A stretch of DNA of 64,000 nt from Pseudomonas akapageensis (GCF_011355085.1 NZ_VXCP01000033.1:1-64000), one strand, 5' to 3'. Counted from the first letter of the stretch, positions 42,900 to 51,631 are shown. The notes: a model not told the origin generated them from the letters alone. Numbers and translations are program-made.

Positions 42900-44411
42900 T
42901 CAGGCGTAGCTTTGCGCTTCGTTGCTGTTTTCCACCAGGCCCAGGCATTCGTCGCTATGGGCGCTGACCTTGCGATACAGTGCAGCGTCGGTTTCCAGCG
43001 CCTTTTCACGGGCCGGGAAGATTTCCTTGAGCTTGGCAGCCCATACCGTGCGAGCTTTTTCCGCGAAGCAGCGTTCGATCAGGTCGAGCATGATCGAAAC
43101 CGTCACCGAGGCGCCAGGCGATGCACCCAGCAGGGCGGCCAGCGAACCGTCCTTGGCTGCGACCAGTTCGGTACCGAACTGCAATACACCGCCTTTTTTC
43201 GGGTCTTTCTTGATGATCTGCACACGCTGACCAGCCACTTCAAGGCGCCAGTCTTCGGCCTTGGCCTCCGGATAGAAGCGACGCAGCGATTCCAGGCGTT
43301 GCTCCATGGACTGCATCACTTCGCTCATCAGGTACTTGGTCAAGTCCATGTTGTCGCGAGCCACGGCCAGCATCGGGCCGATGTTGCCGGCGCGTACCGA
43401 CATCGGCAGATCGAGGAATGAGCCATGCTTGAGGAACTTGGTGGTGAAGCCTGCATACGGCCCGAACAGCAGCGAAGTCTTGCCGTCTACCACGCGGGTG
43501 TCCAGGTGCGGCACCGACATGGGCGGCGAACCGACCGCGGCCTGGCTGTAGACCTTGGCCTGGTGGTGTTTGACCACTTCCGGGTTGTCGCAACGCAGCC
43601 ACTGGCCGCTGACCGGGAAGCCGCCAAAGCCCTTGCCTTCTTCGATGCCGGACAGTTGCAGCAGCGGCAGGGCCGCGCCACCGGCGCCGAGGAACACGAA
43701 GCGGGCGTCGACTTCGCGGGTCGAACCGCTGTTGACGTCCTTGATGCTGACGGTCCAGCCATTGGATTTGTTACGGGCCAGGCCCGTGACCTTCTTGCAG
43801 TACTTGACCTGGGCATCGGGGGCGCTGGCCAGGTGCTTGAGCAATTTGTTGGTCAATGCGCCGAAGTTGACGTCGGTGCCGTTCATGCAGCGGGTCGCGG
43901 CGATTTTCTGGTCGGCAGGGCGCCCAGGCATCATCAGCGGCATCCACTGGGCCATGGTGGCCTTGTCTTCGGTGTATTCCATATCGGCGAAGGCATGGTG
44001 CTGCTTGAGCAGTTCATGGCGCTTCTTCAGGAAGTCGACGCCCTTGTCACCTTCAACGTAGCTCAGGTGCGGCACCGGGCTGATGAAGGATCGGGACGAG
44101 CCGAACGTGCCTTTCTTGGTCAGATAGGACCAGAATTGCTTCGACACCTCGAACTGGGCGTTGATGTGCACGGCTTTCTTGATGTCGACGGAACCGTCGG
44201 CAGCCTGTGGCGTGTAGTTCAACTCACACAGCCCGGCGTGACCGGTCCCGGCATTGTTCCAGGGGTTGGAACTTTCCGCGGCACCGGAGTCCATCAACTC
44301 GACGACTTCCAGCTTGATCGCGGGGTCGAGTTCCTTGAGCAGTACTGCCAGGGTGGCGCTCATGATGCCGGCCCCTACCAATACCACGTCGACTGCTTCG
44401 TTCTGCGCCAT
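42900..44411 (-). CDS. mqo: Malate:quinone oxidoreductase
   Basis: Mqo is a peripheral membrane FAD enzyme that oxidises malate to oxaloacetate and passes electrons to quinone. The 503-residue protein has VVLVGAGIMSATLAVLLKELDP for FAD binding, NNAGTGHAGLCELNYTPQ, and a C-terminal LLGASPGASVTVSIMLDLIERCF. Length matches the family. It is the last minus-strand gene before a long 773-base gap and shares a terminator with the small gene downstream. Confidence 0.96.
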   Translation of the reverse strand: MAQNEAVDVVLVGAGIMSATLAVLLKELDPAIKLEVVELMDSGAAESSNPWNNAGTGHAGLCELNYTPQAADGSVDIKKAVHINAQFEVSKQFWSYLTKKGTFGSSRSFISPVPHLSYVEGDKGVDFLKKRHELLKQHHAFADMEYTEDKATMAQWMPLMMPGRPADQKIAATRCMNGTDVNFGALTNKLLKHLASAPDAQVKYCKKVTGLARNKSNGWTVSIKDVNSGSTREVDARFVFLGAGGAALPLLQLSGIEEGKGFGGFPVSGQWLRCDNPEVVKHHQAKVYSQAAVGSPPMSVPHLDTRVVDGKTSLLFGPYAGFTTKFLKHGSFLDLPMSVRAGNIGPMLAVARDNMDLTKYLMSEVMQSMEQRLESLRRFYPEAKAEDWRLEVAGQRVQIIKKDPKKGGVLQFGTELVAAKDGSLAALLGASPGASVTVSIMLDLIERCFAEKARTVWAAKLKEIFPAREKALETDAALYRKVSAHSDECLGLVENSNEAQSYA

Positions 44412-45184
44412 TTAACGCGTCTCCAAAATCTTCAGCACCAATTGACAGCATAGGACCCTGGCCTTTGCCAGGATCGCCATGTCCGTTTCTTCGCAATTCC
44501 TGCAACTTCAGCGGACGCTACCTTTCGGGCTATCGAGTCCATATGAACTCATTTTGCGGCCCGTGCGGCAATTCGACTTATGGCCGAGGCATCCGTTTTG
44601 CGTAGTGAACAGGCATCAGGCTCCCATCGTGAATGAGGAGTCCATGCAGCTCATCAGGGCTGATCGGGACACAGTTGGTGCTTTTACACATGCCAAACTA
44701 TTCATTGCTCGCCACACTCTCGTGAAGTTGTGAAAACCCGTTTTTTCACGCTCTTTTGGAGTCGTGAACCTCAAAAAGGGCTGCGCGGGGCAGCTCTGGC
44801 AGGCCAGGGCAAGAGATGGGCGCCGAATAAACAGCGGGTGCACATCGGCTCACATGGCCTGTGTGGGCGGCTCTCTGTGGGCGGTGCGGGGAGCTGAATG
44901 CAGTGCATCAGCGATGCTGCGAGGCCCGATCAGGAGACGTCCTTATAATCGGGGGGAGATTATAGCGATGAAACGCGCAGAAATGATCTTAATTCCGTGA
45001 CTTTTCTTGGGGCGCCGGTCAAACGGTCAACAGAGGATGCCCCGTGGGCATGACAGGGCGATGACAGGAACCGCCGATACAGCGATGGGTCTGACAGTAA
45101 CCAGTGCCGATGATCGCTGGTGAGTCCCATGCCCGGCCCGCTATACTGCGGCCCTATTTTGTACCCATTGCTGGAGAGATGAGC
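44412..45184. other. Long intergenic gap between mqo and the YajG gene
   Basis: No convincing gene is seen. The left part must hold the mqo promoter. A TATAAT hexamer at 44944-44949 precedes a ten-codon reading frame (44968-45000) with GGGGGAG upstream. A TATACT hexamer at 45142-45147, 43 bases before the lipoprotein start, is a candidate -10 for that gene, though its -35 is poor. Longer frames here have no coding character. Confidence 0.4.
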
Positions 45185-45769
45185 ATGTTGCAACGCCTGT
45201 TGATCGGTTTGATCGCTGTGACCAGTCTGACCCTGGCCGGTTGTGCCCACAGTCCGCAACAGCTCAGCCCGCAGCCCAAACTCACAACTCAGCTCGCACC
45301 GGTGGGCCATGGCCAGCCGGTGGTGGTCAAGGTTGTCGACGGTCGTCCTTCGCCGACACTGGGTACGCGTGGCGGCCTGTACCCGGAAACCAGTGCCATC
45401 AGCGTCCAGGGCCAGGACATCCTGCCCAAGCTGCAGGCCCAGGCCGAAGCGGCCGTACGCCTGCTGGGCTTCACGCCGACGCCAGGTGCCTACAACGCAC
45501 CGCAGCTGACCGTGACCCTGGCCGAGCTGAAGTACCAGTCGCCAAAAGAAGGCCTGTACGTGACCGAGGCAACCATCAGCGCGACCTTCCGCGCCGACGT
45601 GGCTAACTCCAACCGCCGTTACAGCGGTCGTTATGGTGCATCCCTGGACCAGCGCTTCGGCATGGCGCCCAACCAGGAGACCAACACCAAGCTGGTCAGC
45701 GACGTACTCAGCGATGCGCTGACCCGCCTCTTCAAGGACCCGACCGTAGGCCAGGTGCTGGGGGAATAA
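45185..45769 (+). CDS. YajG-family lipoprotein
   Basis: A 194-residue lipoprotein with lipobox LAGC in SLTLAGCAHSPQQL. The mature protein matches the YajG family: VVKVVDGRPSPTLGTRGG, and a C-terminal TNTKLVSDVLSDALTRLFKDPTV helix. Family members are outer-membrane associated with no settled function. ATG 45185 is preferred over 45179 because GGAG lies eight bases upstream of it and only two bases from the other. Confidence 0.85.
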   Translation: MLQRLLIGLIAVTSLTLAGCAHSPQQLSPQPKLTTQLAPVGHGQPVVVKVVDGRPSPTLGTRGGLYPETSAISVQGQDILPKLQAQAEAAVRLLGFTPTPGAYNAPQLTVTLAELKYQSPKEGLYVTEATISATFRADVANSNRRYSGRYGASLDQRFGMAPNQETNTKLVSDVLSDALTRLFKDPTVGQVLGE

Positions 45770-45791
45770 GCTGCAAGCTTGAAGTGGCAGG

Positions 45792-45830
45792 AAAAAGCCG
45801 GTGTCATCTTTGGGTGGCATCGGCTTTTTT
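45792..45830 (+). terminator. Terminator after the YajG gene
   Basis: AAAAAGCCGGTG pairs with CATCGGCTTTTTT (with one G-T pair), an intrinsic terminator with a six-base T run. The loop is about 13 bases. Confidence 0.85.
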
Positions 45831-45936
45831 GTTTCCGGGGTACGTCATTGGTCGTAAAGGGCGGGTTTTTTTAGTGGGGTTGGATAGAATTCGCGCCGCC
45901 TGAACGGTTCCGATGGGCTCTTATTCGAGGTTTTCG

Positions 45937-46203
45937 ATGTCGCTGCAAGTGATCTGGTCGCTGTTTACCGCCCACCCGGCCAAGTTGGTCAACGTGCTGG
46001 CGCTGATGTTTGCCTGCCCGGGGGCCTGGTTGCTGCATGCAACTCGCCGTCGTGAGCAGCTGGCGCTGGGCAGTGTGGTGGCGCAGGGGGAGCAGCGCGG
46101 TATCGACGGTGCGACATTGCGCATGAACCGGTTTTTTTACCGGTTCGGGTTTGGGTGTCTGGGGGTGGCGTTGCTGGTTTCGTGGATCAGTACCAAGCTT
46201 TGA
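45937..46203 (+). CDS. Small two-helix membrane protein
   Basis: An 88-residue protein starting at ATG 45937, which has GAGG seven bases upstream. It begins MSLQVIWSLFTAHPAKLVNVL and has two hydrophobic helices (about residues 18-36 and 68-86) with a charged cytosolic loop between (RRREQLALGSVVAQGEQRG). It is conserved at this place in Pseudomonas but of unknown function. Confidence 0.75.
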   Translation: MSLQVIWSLFTAHPAKLVNVLALMFACPGAWLLHATRRREQLALGSVVAQGEQRGIDGATLRMNRFFYRFGFGCLGVALLVSWISTKL

Positions 46204-46225
46204 TTATTGCGACTGCTTCGCAGTC

Positions 46226-46317
46226 GATCGCTGGCAAGCCAGCTCCCACAGTAGATTGAGCCGCACCATAAATCCCCTGTGGGAGCTGCGGTGCGACGAC
46301 TCGACTTGCCAGCGATG
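46226..46317. repeat. REP-type inverted pair
   Basis: TCGCTGGCAAGCCAGCTCCCACAG and CTGTGGGAGCTGCGGTGCGACGACTCGACTTGCCAGCGA form inverted units, as in the elements at 38633 and 41836. The right arm carries a CGGTGCGACGACTCGACTTG variant. Confidence 0.82.
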
Positions 46318-46327
46318 AGGCCCTCAC

Positions 46328-47491
46328 TTACAACGCAAGCCCCGCCTTGACCCGGTACTGATTACGCACCGGCGTCGCATACTGCAGCACCAGGTACGGC
46401 CGATGCTCCACCGGGCAAGCGTCCAGGCGGCGCTGCCATTCGGCCTTGGCGCGTTCCAGTTCATCGGTGGCAAACACCTTGTCTGCGCTCGGTACCTGCA
46501 GCGCCGGGTCGGCATCGGCCCATTGCGCATAGGCCAGGTAATGCACCGGGAACAACCGGTATCCGCCGAGAATCTGCCGATCGATCTCCACAGCCAACTG
46601 CTTGGTATCTTCGAACAACCCTGCAATCGGTGCGGCGAAGTTCACGTGCACCCGGCCTTTGTAGCCCGTGATGCCCAGGGCGATGCTGGCGTCATCCTCG
46701 CCCGGTGCCTTGCTGTAGGTCCCGGTAGTTGCACGGATATAGAGTTCGCGGGCCTTGGCCTGATCGCAGGGGTCGTATTCGTAGCTGATCGACACGGGCG
46801 TCAGGTTCAGTGAACGAATGACCTCGGCGAAGGGTTCGTCCTTGCGGCTCATGTGGAACATCTTGAGGATCGCCGAATCGGTACGGTCGTCTCCATCCTT
46901 GGCGCGCCCTTCGGCCTGGGCAATCCAGATCGACTGGCAATCGTTGCGGATCGAATGGTTGATATAGGCCGAGAGCAGTTGATAAGCCGCCATCTTTTCG
47001 CGCCGCCCGGTGATGGAGCGGTGCACGATGAAGCTCTTGTTCAGGCGCATCAGGTCGCTGACGAAGGGTTTCTGCAGCAGGTTGTCGCCAATGGCGATGC
47101 GCGGTGTCGGCAGGCCGGCGTGGTACACGGCGTAGTTGACGAACGCCGGGTCCATCACGATATCGCGATGGTTGGCCAGAAACAGGTAGGCGCTGCCGGA
47201 CTTGAACTGCTCCACGCCCGTGTAGGTCACACCATCAGTAGCCTTGGCGATCGTATGGTCGACATAGACTTCGACTTTATCCTGCAGGGTCGAGACGCAT
47301 TTGACTTCTGCGAACTCGCGGCGCAGCCGATGAGCTATAAGTGGTTTGAGCAACCAGCCAAAGGAGCCGGCAAAGCGCGGGAAGCGGAAGTGGGTGAGGA
47401 TATCGAGGAACGCCGGGTCGCTGAGCAGCCGTGCCAGAACGGCAGGGACTTCAGCGTCGTCGTACGGTCGGATGGCATCGAATTCGCCCAT
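46328..47491 (-). CDS. Glycerol/lysophospholipid acyltransferase-like protein
   Basis: A 387-residue protein resembling PlsB/PlsC-type acyltransferases, beginning MGEFDAIRPYDD. The candidate catalytic segment is AYLFLANHRDIVMDPAFV, where His and Asp are separated by five residues rather than the usual four. The downstream KSFIVHRSITGRREKMAAY and SIWIAQAEGRAKDGDDRTD match block II and III positions. It has no clear membrane helices. It is divergent from the CPXCG-protein gene. The in-frame ATG at 47494 adds one residue. Confidence 0.76.
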   Translation of the reverse strand: MGEFDAIRPYDDAEVPAVLARLLSDPAFLDILTHFRFPRFAGSFGWLLKPLIAHRLRREFAEVKCVSTLQDKVEVYVDHTIAKATDGVTYTGVEQFKSGSAYLFLANHRDIVMDPAFVNYAVYHAGLPTPRIAIGDNLLQKPFVSDLMRLNKSFIVHRSITGRREKMAAYQLLSAYINHSIRNDCQSIWIAQAEGRAKDGDDRTDSAILKMFHMSRKDEPFAEVIRSLNLTPVSISYEYDPCDQAKARELYIRATTGTYSKAPGEDDASIALGITGYKGRVHVNFAAPIAGLFEDTKQLAVEIDRQILGGYRLFPVHYLAYAQWADADPALQVPSADKVFATDELERAKAEWQRRLDACPVEHRPYLVLQYATPVRNQYRVKAGLAL

Positions 47492-47615
47492 CATGCTCTC
47501 TTGTTAGAAACGGCTAGGGTAATAGTTAAGGCTTTGGTCTGAAAAACGGCTCAGACTCGAATCGGGCCTTCAAATAGACCGGCGATTATACGCACAAGTC
47601 ACCTGGGAGACCGCG

Positions 47616-47798
47616 ATGCTGGTAACCGAGCGATATGAATGCCCTTATTGCGGTGAGGCGTGCGAGGCGGTGCTCGATTTGTCTGGTGGCGATCAACAGT
47701 ATATCGAGGACTGCCCCGTCTGCTGTCGTCCTATCGTATTCAAACTCCAGACTGATGGAGATGAATGGATGCTCGACGTACACAGCGAGAATGAATGA
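47616..47798 (+). CDS. CPXCG-motif cysteine-rich protein
   Basis: A 60-residue protein whose first half carries CPYCG and whose middle carries CPVCCRPI, two zinc-ribbon-like Cys pairs. This matches the small CPXCG family of unknown role. It overlaps the next gene by four bases (ATGATGA), so the two are translationally coupled. Confidence 0.88.
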   Translation: MLVTERYECPYCGEACEAVLDLSGGDQQYIEDCPVCCRPIVFKLQTDGDEWMLDVHSENE

Positions 47799-48058
47799 TG
47801 CAGCGAATCTACGAGCCGGAAAACCTGCTGGAAGCCGAGTTGCTGCTGGGAATGCTGGCCAGTGAAGGTGTCTGTGCTTACCTCGCCGGGCGTGATCTGG
47901 TGGGCGGGGTAGGTGAGTTGCCGCCGCTTGGTCTGCTCGGTCTAACGGTGGAGAACGACCAGGCCGATTACGCACGGCGCCTGATCGCCGAGTACAATGC
48001 AGCCCTGCCGCTTCCGGGCGATGAACCGGACAGTTTTCCCGGCACGCTGGTCTGCTGA
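47795..48058 (+). CDS. DUF2007 small protein
   Basis: An 87-residue protein with the DUF2007 pattern: an N-terminal RIYEPENLLEAELLLGMLASEGV helix-strand pair, an AYLAGRDLVGGVGELPP segment, and a second repeat-like LTVENDQADYARRLIAEY. Members are described as putative signal-transducing proteins, without firm evidence. The start overlaps the CPXCG gene, and the SRAP gene begins 35 bases downstream. Confidence 0.86.
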   Translation: MMQRIYEPENLLEAELLLGMLASEGVCAYLAGRDLVGGVGELPPLGLLGLTVENDQADYARRLIAEYNAALPLPGDEPDSFPGTLVC

Positions 48059-48092
48059 TCGGCCGTCGGCTACCCAAGAGTCTCAAAGCCCC

Positions 48093-48713
48093 ATGTGTGG
48101 ACGTTATGCCCTGTTTCGTTGGTCTCCCGCATTCGCCTCGCTGCCGGGCTTTCCCGCCGACCAGAAGGCGCAGTGGAACATTTCGCCCGGCGATTCGGTG
48201 CTCATTCAGCGCAGTACCGATGGCCAGCTCGATCTTGCGCGGGCACGTTGGGGGCTGACACCCGCCTGGTTGACCGATCTGTCACGCACGCCAGCCCATG
48301 CCCGGGCGGAAACCCTGGCTGAACAACCGATGTTTCGTGAAGCGTTTCGTCTGCGTCGCTGCCTGCTGCCTGCCAATGGTTTCTACGAATGGCGTGGCAC
48401 CGTGCGCAAGCGTCCCTACTGGCTGACGCCGGGGGAGGGCTCGTCGCTTTTTTTCGCCGCTGTCTGGGAGGCTTATCCGGTGCAGGGGCAGGTCTGGCTG
48501 AGCACGGCCGTGGTGACCCAGGCGGCGGTGAATCAGCGACGCCCGCTGATACTCGATGCTGCGGGGCAAGCGGCCTGGATGGCCGCTGACACACCCTTGC
48601 CGGCCTTGCAGTCCTTGTTGGCCAGCCCGCAGGCACCGCTGCGTGAACGAGCGCTCAGCAATCTTGTCAATGATCCTAAACTTAATGCACCCGAGTGTCT
48701 GACACCGGCTTGA
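48093..48713 (+). CDS. SRAP/HMCES-type abasic-site protein (YedK-like), altered active site
   Basis: YedK/HMCES proteins form a thiazolidine crosslink to abasic sites through Cys 2. From ATG 48093 the 206-residue product starts MCGRYALF, as required for an exposed Cys after Met removal, and has WGLTPAW and GFYEWRG (Glu 99). At the position of the conserved Asn (normally INARSET) it has PAHARAET, His 69, and at the conserved His (normally HDRMPVIL) it has NQRRPLIL, Asn 147, an apparent Asn/His exchange relative to E. coli YedK. Longer frames upstream are not used. Confidence 0.85.
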   Translation: MCGRYALFRWSPAFASLPGFPADQKAQWNISPGDSVLIQRSTDGQLDLARARWGLTPAWLTDLSRTPAHARAETLAEQPMFREAFRLRRCLLPANGFYEWRGTVRKRPYWLTPGEGSSLFFAAVWEAYPVQGQVWLSTAVVTQAAVNQRRPLILDAAGQAAWMAADTPLPALQSLLASPQAPLRERALSNLVNDPKLNAPECLTPA

Positions 48714-48788
48714 GGCCGGATTCGATCGAGGTGGCGCAACCTAAGTTGTCGGCCTAGGATACCGGTCATGTTCTCCAGGGGATTTTTC

Positions 48789-49604
48789 ATGCGTAAGTCA
48801 TTTGTCGTCAGTGCCTTGAGTGCTTGTGTTCTGCTAAGTGGCTGTCAGGCGGTCAACACCACCAGCGGTGGTGCGGTGGGCGTTGAGCGCAAGCAATATA
48901 TGTTCAGCATGCTGTCGACCCAGGAAGTCAACCAGATGTATGCCCAGTCCTACCAGCAAACCCTGGGCGAGGCCTCGAGCAAAGGTGTGCTGGACAAGAC
49001 CAGCGCCGATGCCCGGCGGGTCCAGGCAGTCGCCGACCGCCTGATTGCCCAGGCACCGGTTTTTCGCCCGGATTCGGCGCAGTGGCAGTGGGAAGTCAAT
49101 CTGATCAAGAGCGATGAGCTCAATGCCAGCTGCGGCCCTGGCGGCAAGATCATTTTCTACAGCGGGCTGATCGACAAGCTCAAATTGAGCGACGATGAAA
49201 TCGCTGCGGTGATGGGCCATGAAATCGCCCACGCCTTGCGCGAGCATGGTCGTGAAGCCATGTCCAAGGCGTACGGTATAGAAATGGCGAAGACGGGCGC
49301 TGGCGCTATATTGGGCCTGGGCTCGGATAGCATGGCGCTGGCCGACACCGTGGTGCAATACAGCATGACTCTGCCAAACAGTCGCGAGAACGAGAATGAG
49401 GCCGATCTGATCGGTCTGGAGCTGGCGGCTCGCGCTGGATATAACCCGAACGCAGCAATCACCCTGTGGAACAAGATGACGGCTGCCTCGGAGGGATCGC
49501 CGCCTGAGTGGATGAGCACTCACCCGGCGTCCAGCAGCCGGATTGCTTCGCTTCAGGCGGCGATTCCGAAAGTGATGCCGCTTTACGAAAAAGCCAAAAA
49601 GTAA
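48789..49604 (+). CDS. M48-family zinc metallopeptidase lipoprotein
   Basis: A 271-residue lipoprotein (lipobox LLSGC) with the zinc motif HEIAH in VMGHEIAHALREH and the third ligand Glu in ENENEADLIGLELAARAGY. The layout matches LoiP/YggG-like M48 peptidases, which act at the inner face of the outer membrane. ATG 48789 begins MRKSFVV; the frame open to 48768 adds seven residues. A repeat element follows shortly after the stop. Confidence 0.9.
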   Translation: MRKSFVVSALSACVLLSGCQAVNTTSGGAVGVERKQYMFSMLSTQEVNQMYAQSYQQTLGEASSKGVLDKTSADARRVQAVADRLIAQAPVFRPDSAQWQWEVNLIKSDELNASCGPGGKIIFYSGLIDKLKLSDDEIAAVMGHEIAHALREHGREAMSKAYGIEMAKTGAGAILGLGSDSMALADTVVQYSMTLPNSRENENEADLIGLELAARAGYNPNAAITLWNKMTAASEGSPPEWMSTHPASSSRIASLQAAIPKVMPLYEKAKK

Positions 49605-49612
49605 CGTTTCTC

Positions 49613-49735
49613 CCTCGTTCCCACGCAGAGCGTTCCCTCGTTCCCACGCTCTGCGCGGGAATGCCTCACCTGACGCTCAGCGTCGAGACGCGGAGCATCA
49701 CTCACTGCATTCCCACGCAGAGCGTGGGAACGAGG
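49613..49735. repeat. Interspersed repeat with a nested partial copy
   Basis: A full copy of the 57-154 type element, CTCGTTCCCACGCTC through GCAGAGCGTGGGAACGAGG, preceded by a truncated duplicate of its left end at 49613-49635. Such a nested end suggests a local duplication or a second insertion at the same site. Confidence 0.82.
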
Positions 49736-49749
49736 TCGATCACCCCGTC

Positions 49750-50337
49750 TTATGAAACCCAGCCGCTGACCTGCATTGCCGTGTACACCGCCACCAATGC
49801 CAGCACGAAGAAGGCGGTGGCCGCCAGGCGGCGAATCAATGTCAGAGGCAGCTTCTCGGCGGCGAAGTTGCCCGCCAGCACTACCGGTACGTTGGCAATC
49901 AACATGCCCAGGGTGGTGCCCAGAATCACCAGCCACAGATGCGGATATTGCGCGGCGAGCATGACCGTGGCGATCTGGGTCTTGTCACCGATTTCAGCGA
50001 TGAAGAAAGCGAACAGCGTTGTCAGGAACGGCCCGAAGCGTCGAGCGGTGCTGGCCTCGTCATCGTCCATCTTGTCTGGAACCAGGGTCCACAGTGCCGT
50101 AGCGGTGAAGCTGGCAGCGAGAATCCAGTGCAGGGTCGCGTCGCTGAAGAAACTGCTGAACCAGGCCCCGACCGCACCGGCGGCGGCGTGGTTGGCCAGA
50201 GTTGCGGCGATGATCCCGGCGATGATTGGCCAGGGTTTGCGAAAGCGTGCGGCAAGGATCAGCGCGAGTAATTGGGTCTTGTCGCCAATTTCGGCCAGGG
50301 CCACGATAGCGGTGGGGACGAGCAGGGATTCCAGCAT
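49750..50337 (-). CDS. GDT1/TMEM165-family manganese exporter
   Basis: A 195-residue membrane protein with two copies of the family signature ExGDKTQ (AEIGDKTQLLAL near residue 15 and AEIGDKTQIATV near residue 115), each within a group of three helices. Bacterial members (MneA) export manganese. Consistent with this, the 250 bases upstream hold a yybP-ykoY manganese riboswitch on the same strand. Translation begins at ATG 50337, with AGGA nine bases upstream. Confidence 0.93.
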   Translation of the reverse strand: MLESLLVPTAIVALAEIGDKTQLLALILAARFRKPWPIIAGIIAATLANHAAAGAVGAWFSSFFSDATLHWILAASFTATALWTLVPDKMDDDEASTARRFGPFLTTLFAFFIAEIGDKTQIATVMLAAQYPHLWLVILGTTLGMLIANVPVVLAGNFAAEKLPLTLIRRLAATAFFVLALVAVYTAMQVSGWVS

Positions 50338-50439
50338 CAGGGGGTTTCCTACGGGGGCGGGTCGACACGGCTATGACACGTACAGCCTCCCCGCCCCGGG
50401 TAAGGTGTGCGTGTCATAGGTCTTGTCAAACCCTGAAGT

Positions 50440-50545
50440 CCGTCTGTGCGGACTTGGGATCGCATGCGCCATGGTCTGTGGACCAAGTATGTTGACGCAT
50501 GCCGGACGAGCTGGCGCTCGTGGGAGACTACTCCCCTAGGACGGT
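50440..50545 (-). promoter_or_regulatory. yybP-ykoY manganese riboswitch (core)
   Basis: On the minus strand the leader contains the conserved loop-1 sequence GGGGAGTAG (plus positions 50528-50537) and loop-3 sequence CGTCAACATA (50488-50497), flanked by a GCATGCG / CGCATGC stem. This is the hallmark of the yybP-ykoY family, which binds manganese through these two loops. Downstream lie an AAGTCCG/CGGACTT hairpin and a long hairpin, GACACGCACA with TGTACGTGTC, that may form the expression platform. The boundaries are approximate. Confidence 0.8.
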
Positions 50546-50590
50546 GCGGATTCTGCCTAGGCAAATCCGATTCGGCAAGCGAAGTTTTTA

Positions 50591-51586
50591 TCAGCGCGTT
50601 GCCTGATAGATCTTGAAGCCCTGCCCCTGGGCACGCACCTGGCAAGCACCGAAGCGCTCTTCGATCAGCGGTTGATAGCGCAGGAAGCTGTTGGCTACCA
50701 GTCGAAGTTCGCCGCCTTTTATCAGATGTTCGGCTGCTTTTCTCAGCATGGTTTCCGAGGCTTGGTAATCGGTATGAACGCCGGTGTGGAACGGCGGGTT
50801 GCTCAGAATGGCATTGAGCCCCCTGGGGGCTGCATCGATGCCATCGCCGCAGATGACTTCACCGGTCAAGCCATTGGCGGCCAGGGTCAGGCGACTGCTG
50901 GCGGCGGCGAAGGCGTCGACATCGAGCAGGGTCAGATGGCTTTGTGGGTAACGTCGCTTGATGGCCGCTCCGAGCACGCCGGCACCGCAGCCGAAATCCA
51001 GCACATGGCCCTCGGGGAGTTTGTCCAGGTGTTCGAGCAGCAGTGCGGTGCCCCGGTCGAGGCGGCCGTGACTGAACACGCCCGGAAGGCTGACAATTTC
51101 CAGCGGGCCTTCTGCCAGCGGCAGGCTGTAGCGTTGCGCCAGGCTCTCGAGTTCGACGGCCGCCGGCGGCGTTTCAACCACCACCTGCCATAGCTGGCAA
51201 TGCCGGGCGCTGTCCAGCTTGCGCGGCTTGCCGAAGGCGTGCAGTTGTTTGGCCGCCCCCTCGATGCCGCCGCGTTTTTCACCGACCAGATACAGCTCGC
51301 GCCCGGCCAGGCGCGAGGCCAGGGCGTTGAGCAGGTAATTGGCCAGCTCGCGGGACTTGGGCAGGAACAGTACGGCGGCTTCGAAAGGCTGCTCCGTTAC
51401 GCTCACGCCGAATTGGCTGCGACCGGCGAAGCGCGCCTCAAGGGCCGTCTGGTCACCGGCATGCCAGCACCAGCCATGGGCCTGGGGCAACTTCCCGAGC
51501 AGATCGTCGGCTGGCAGGCCGGCCAACAACAAAGGGCCCTGGAACAATTCTGCCTGTCGAAGCAACACTTCACTGCGCGGGTCCAT
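50591..51586 (-). CDS. rsmC: 16S rRNA m2G1207 methyltransferase
   Basis: RsmC methylates G1207 of 16S rRNA in the small subunit. The 331-residue protein has a degenerate N-terminal methyltransferase-like domain and a catalytic C-terminal one: HVLDFGCGAGVLGAAIKRRYPQ forms the SAM site and ILSNPPFHTG contains the NPPF catalytic motif. ATG 51586 is the only well-placed start. It lies upstream of the riboswitch on the same strand and may also contribute to its transcription. Confidence 0.93.
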   Translation of the reverse strand: MDPRSEVLLRQAELFQGPLLLAGLPADDLLGKLPQAHGWCWHAGDQTALEARFAGRSQFGVSVTEQPFEAAVLFLPKSRELANYLLNALASRLAGRELYLVGEKRGGIEGAAKQLHAFGKPRKLDSARHCQLWQVVVETPPAAVELESLAQRYSLPLAEGPLEIVSLPGVFSHGRLDRGTALLLEHLDKLPEGHVLDFGCGAGVLGAAIKRRYPQSHLTLLDVDAFAAASSRLTLAANGLTGEVICGDGIDAAPRGLNAILSNPPFHTGVHTDYQASETMLRKAAEHLIKGGELRLVANSFLRYQPLIEERFGACQVRAQGQGFKIYQATR

Positions 51587-51631
51587 GGACGGCTCCTGAA
51601 AAAGTGACGAAGTCTACCAGAGCGGGCAGGT

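Noticed and set aside
44479..44733. Plus-strand reading frame (84 codons) upstream of mqo
   Set aside because: No ribosome-binding site or recognisable sequence; it overlaps the region needed for the mqo promoter.
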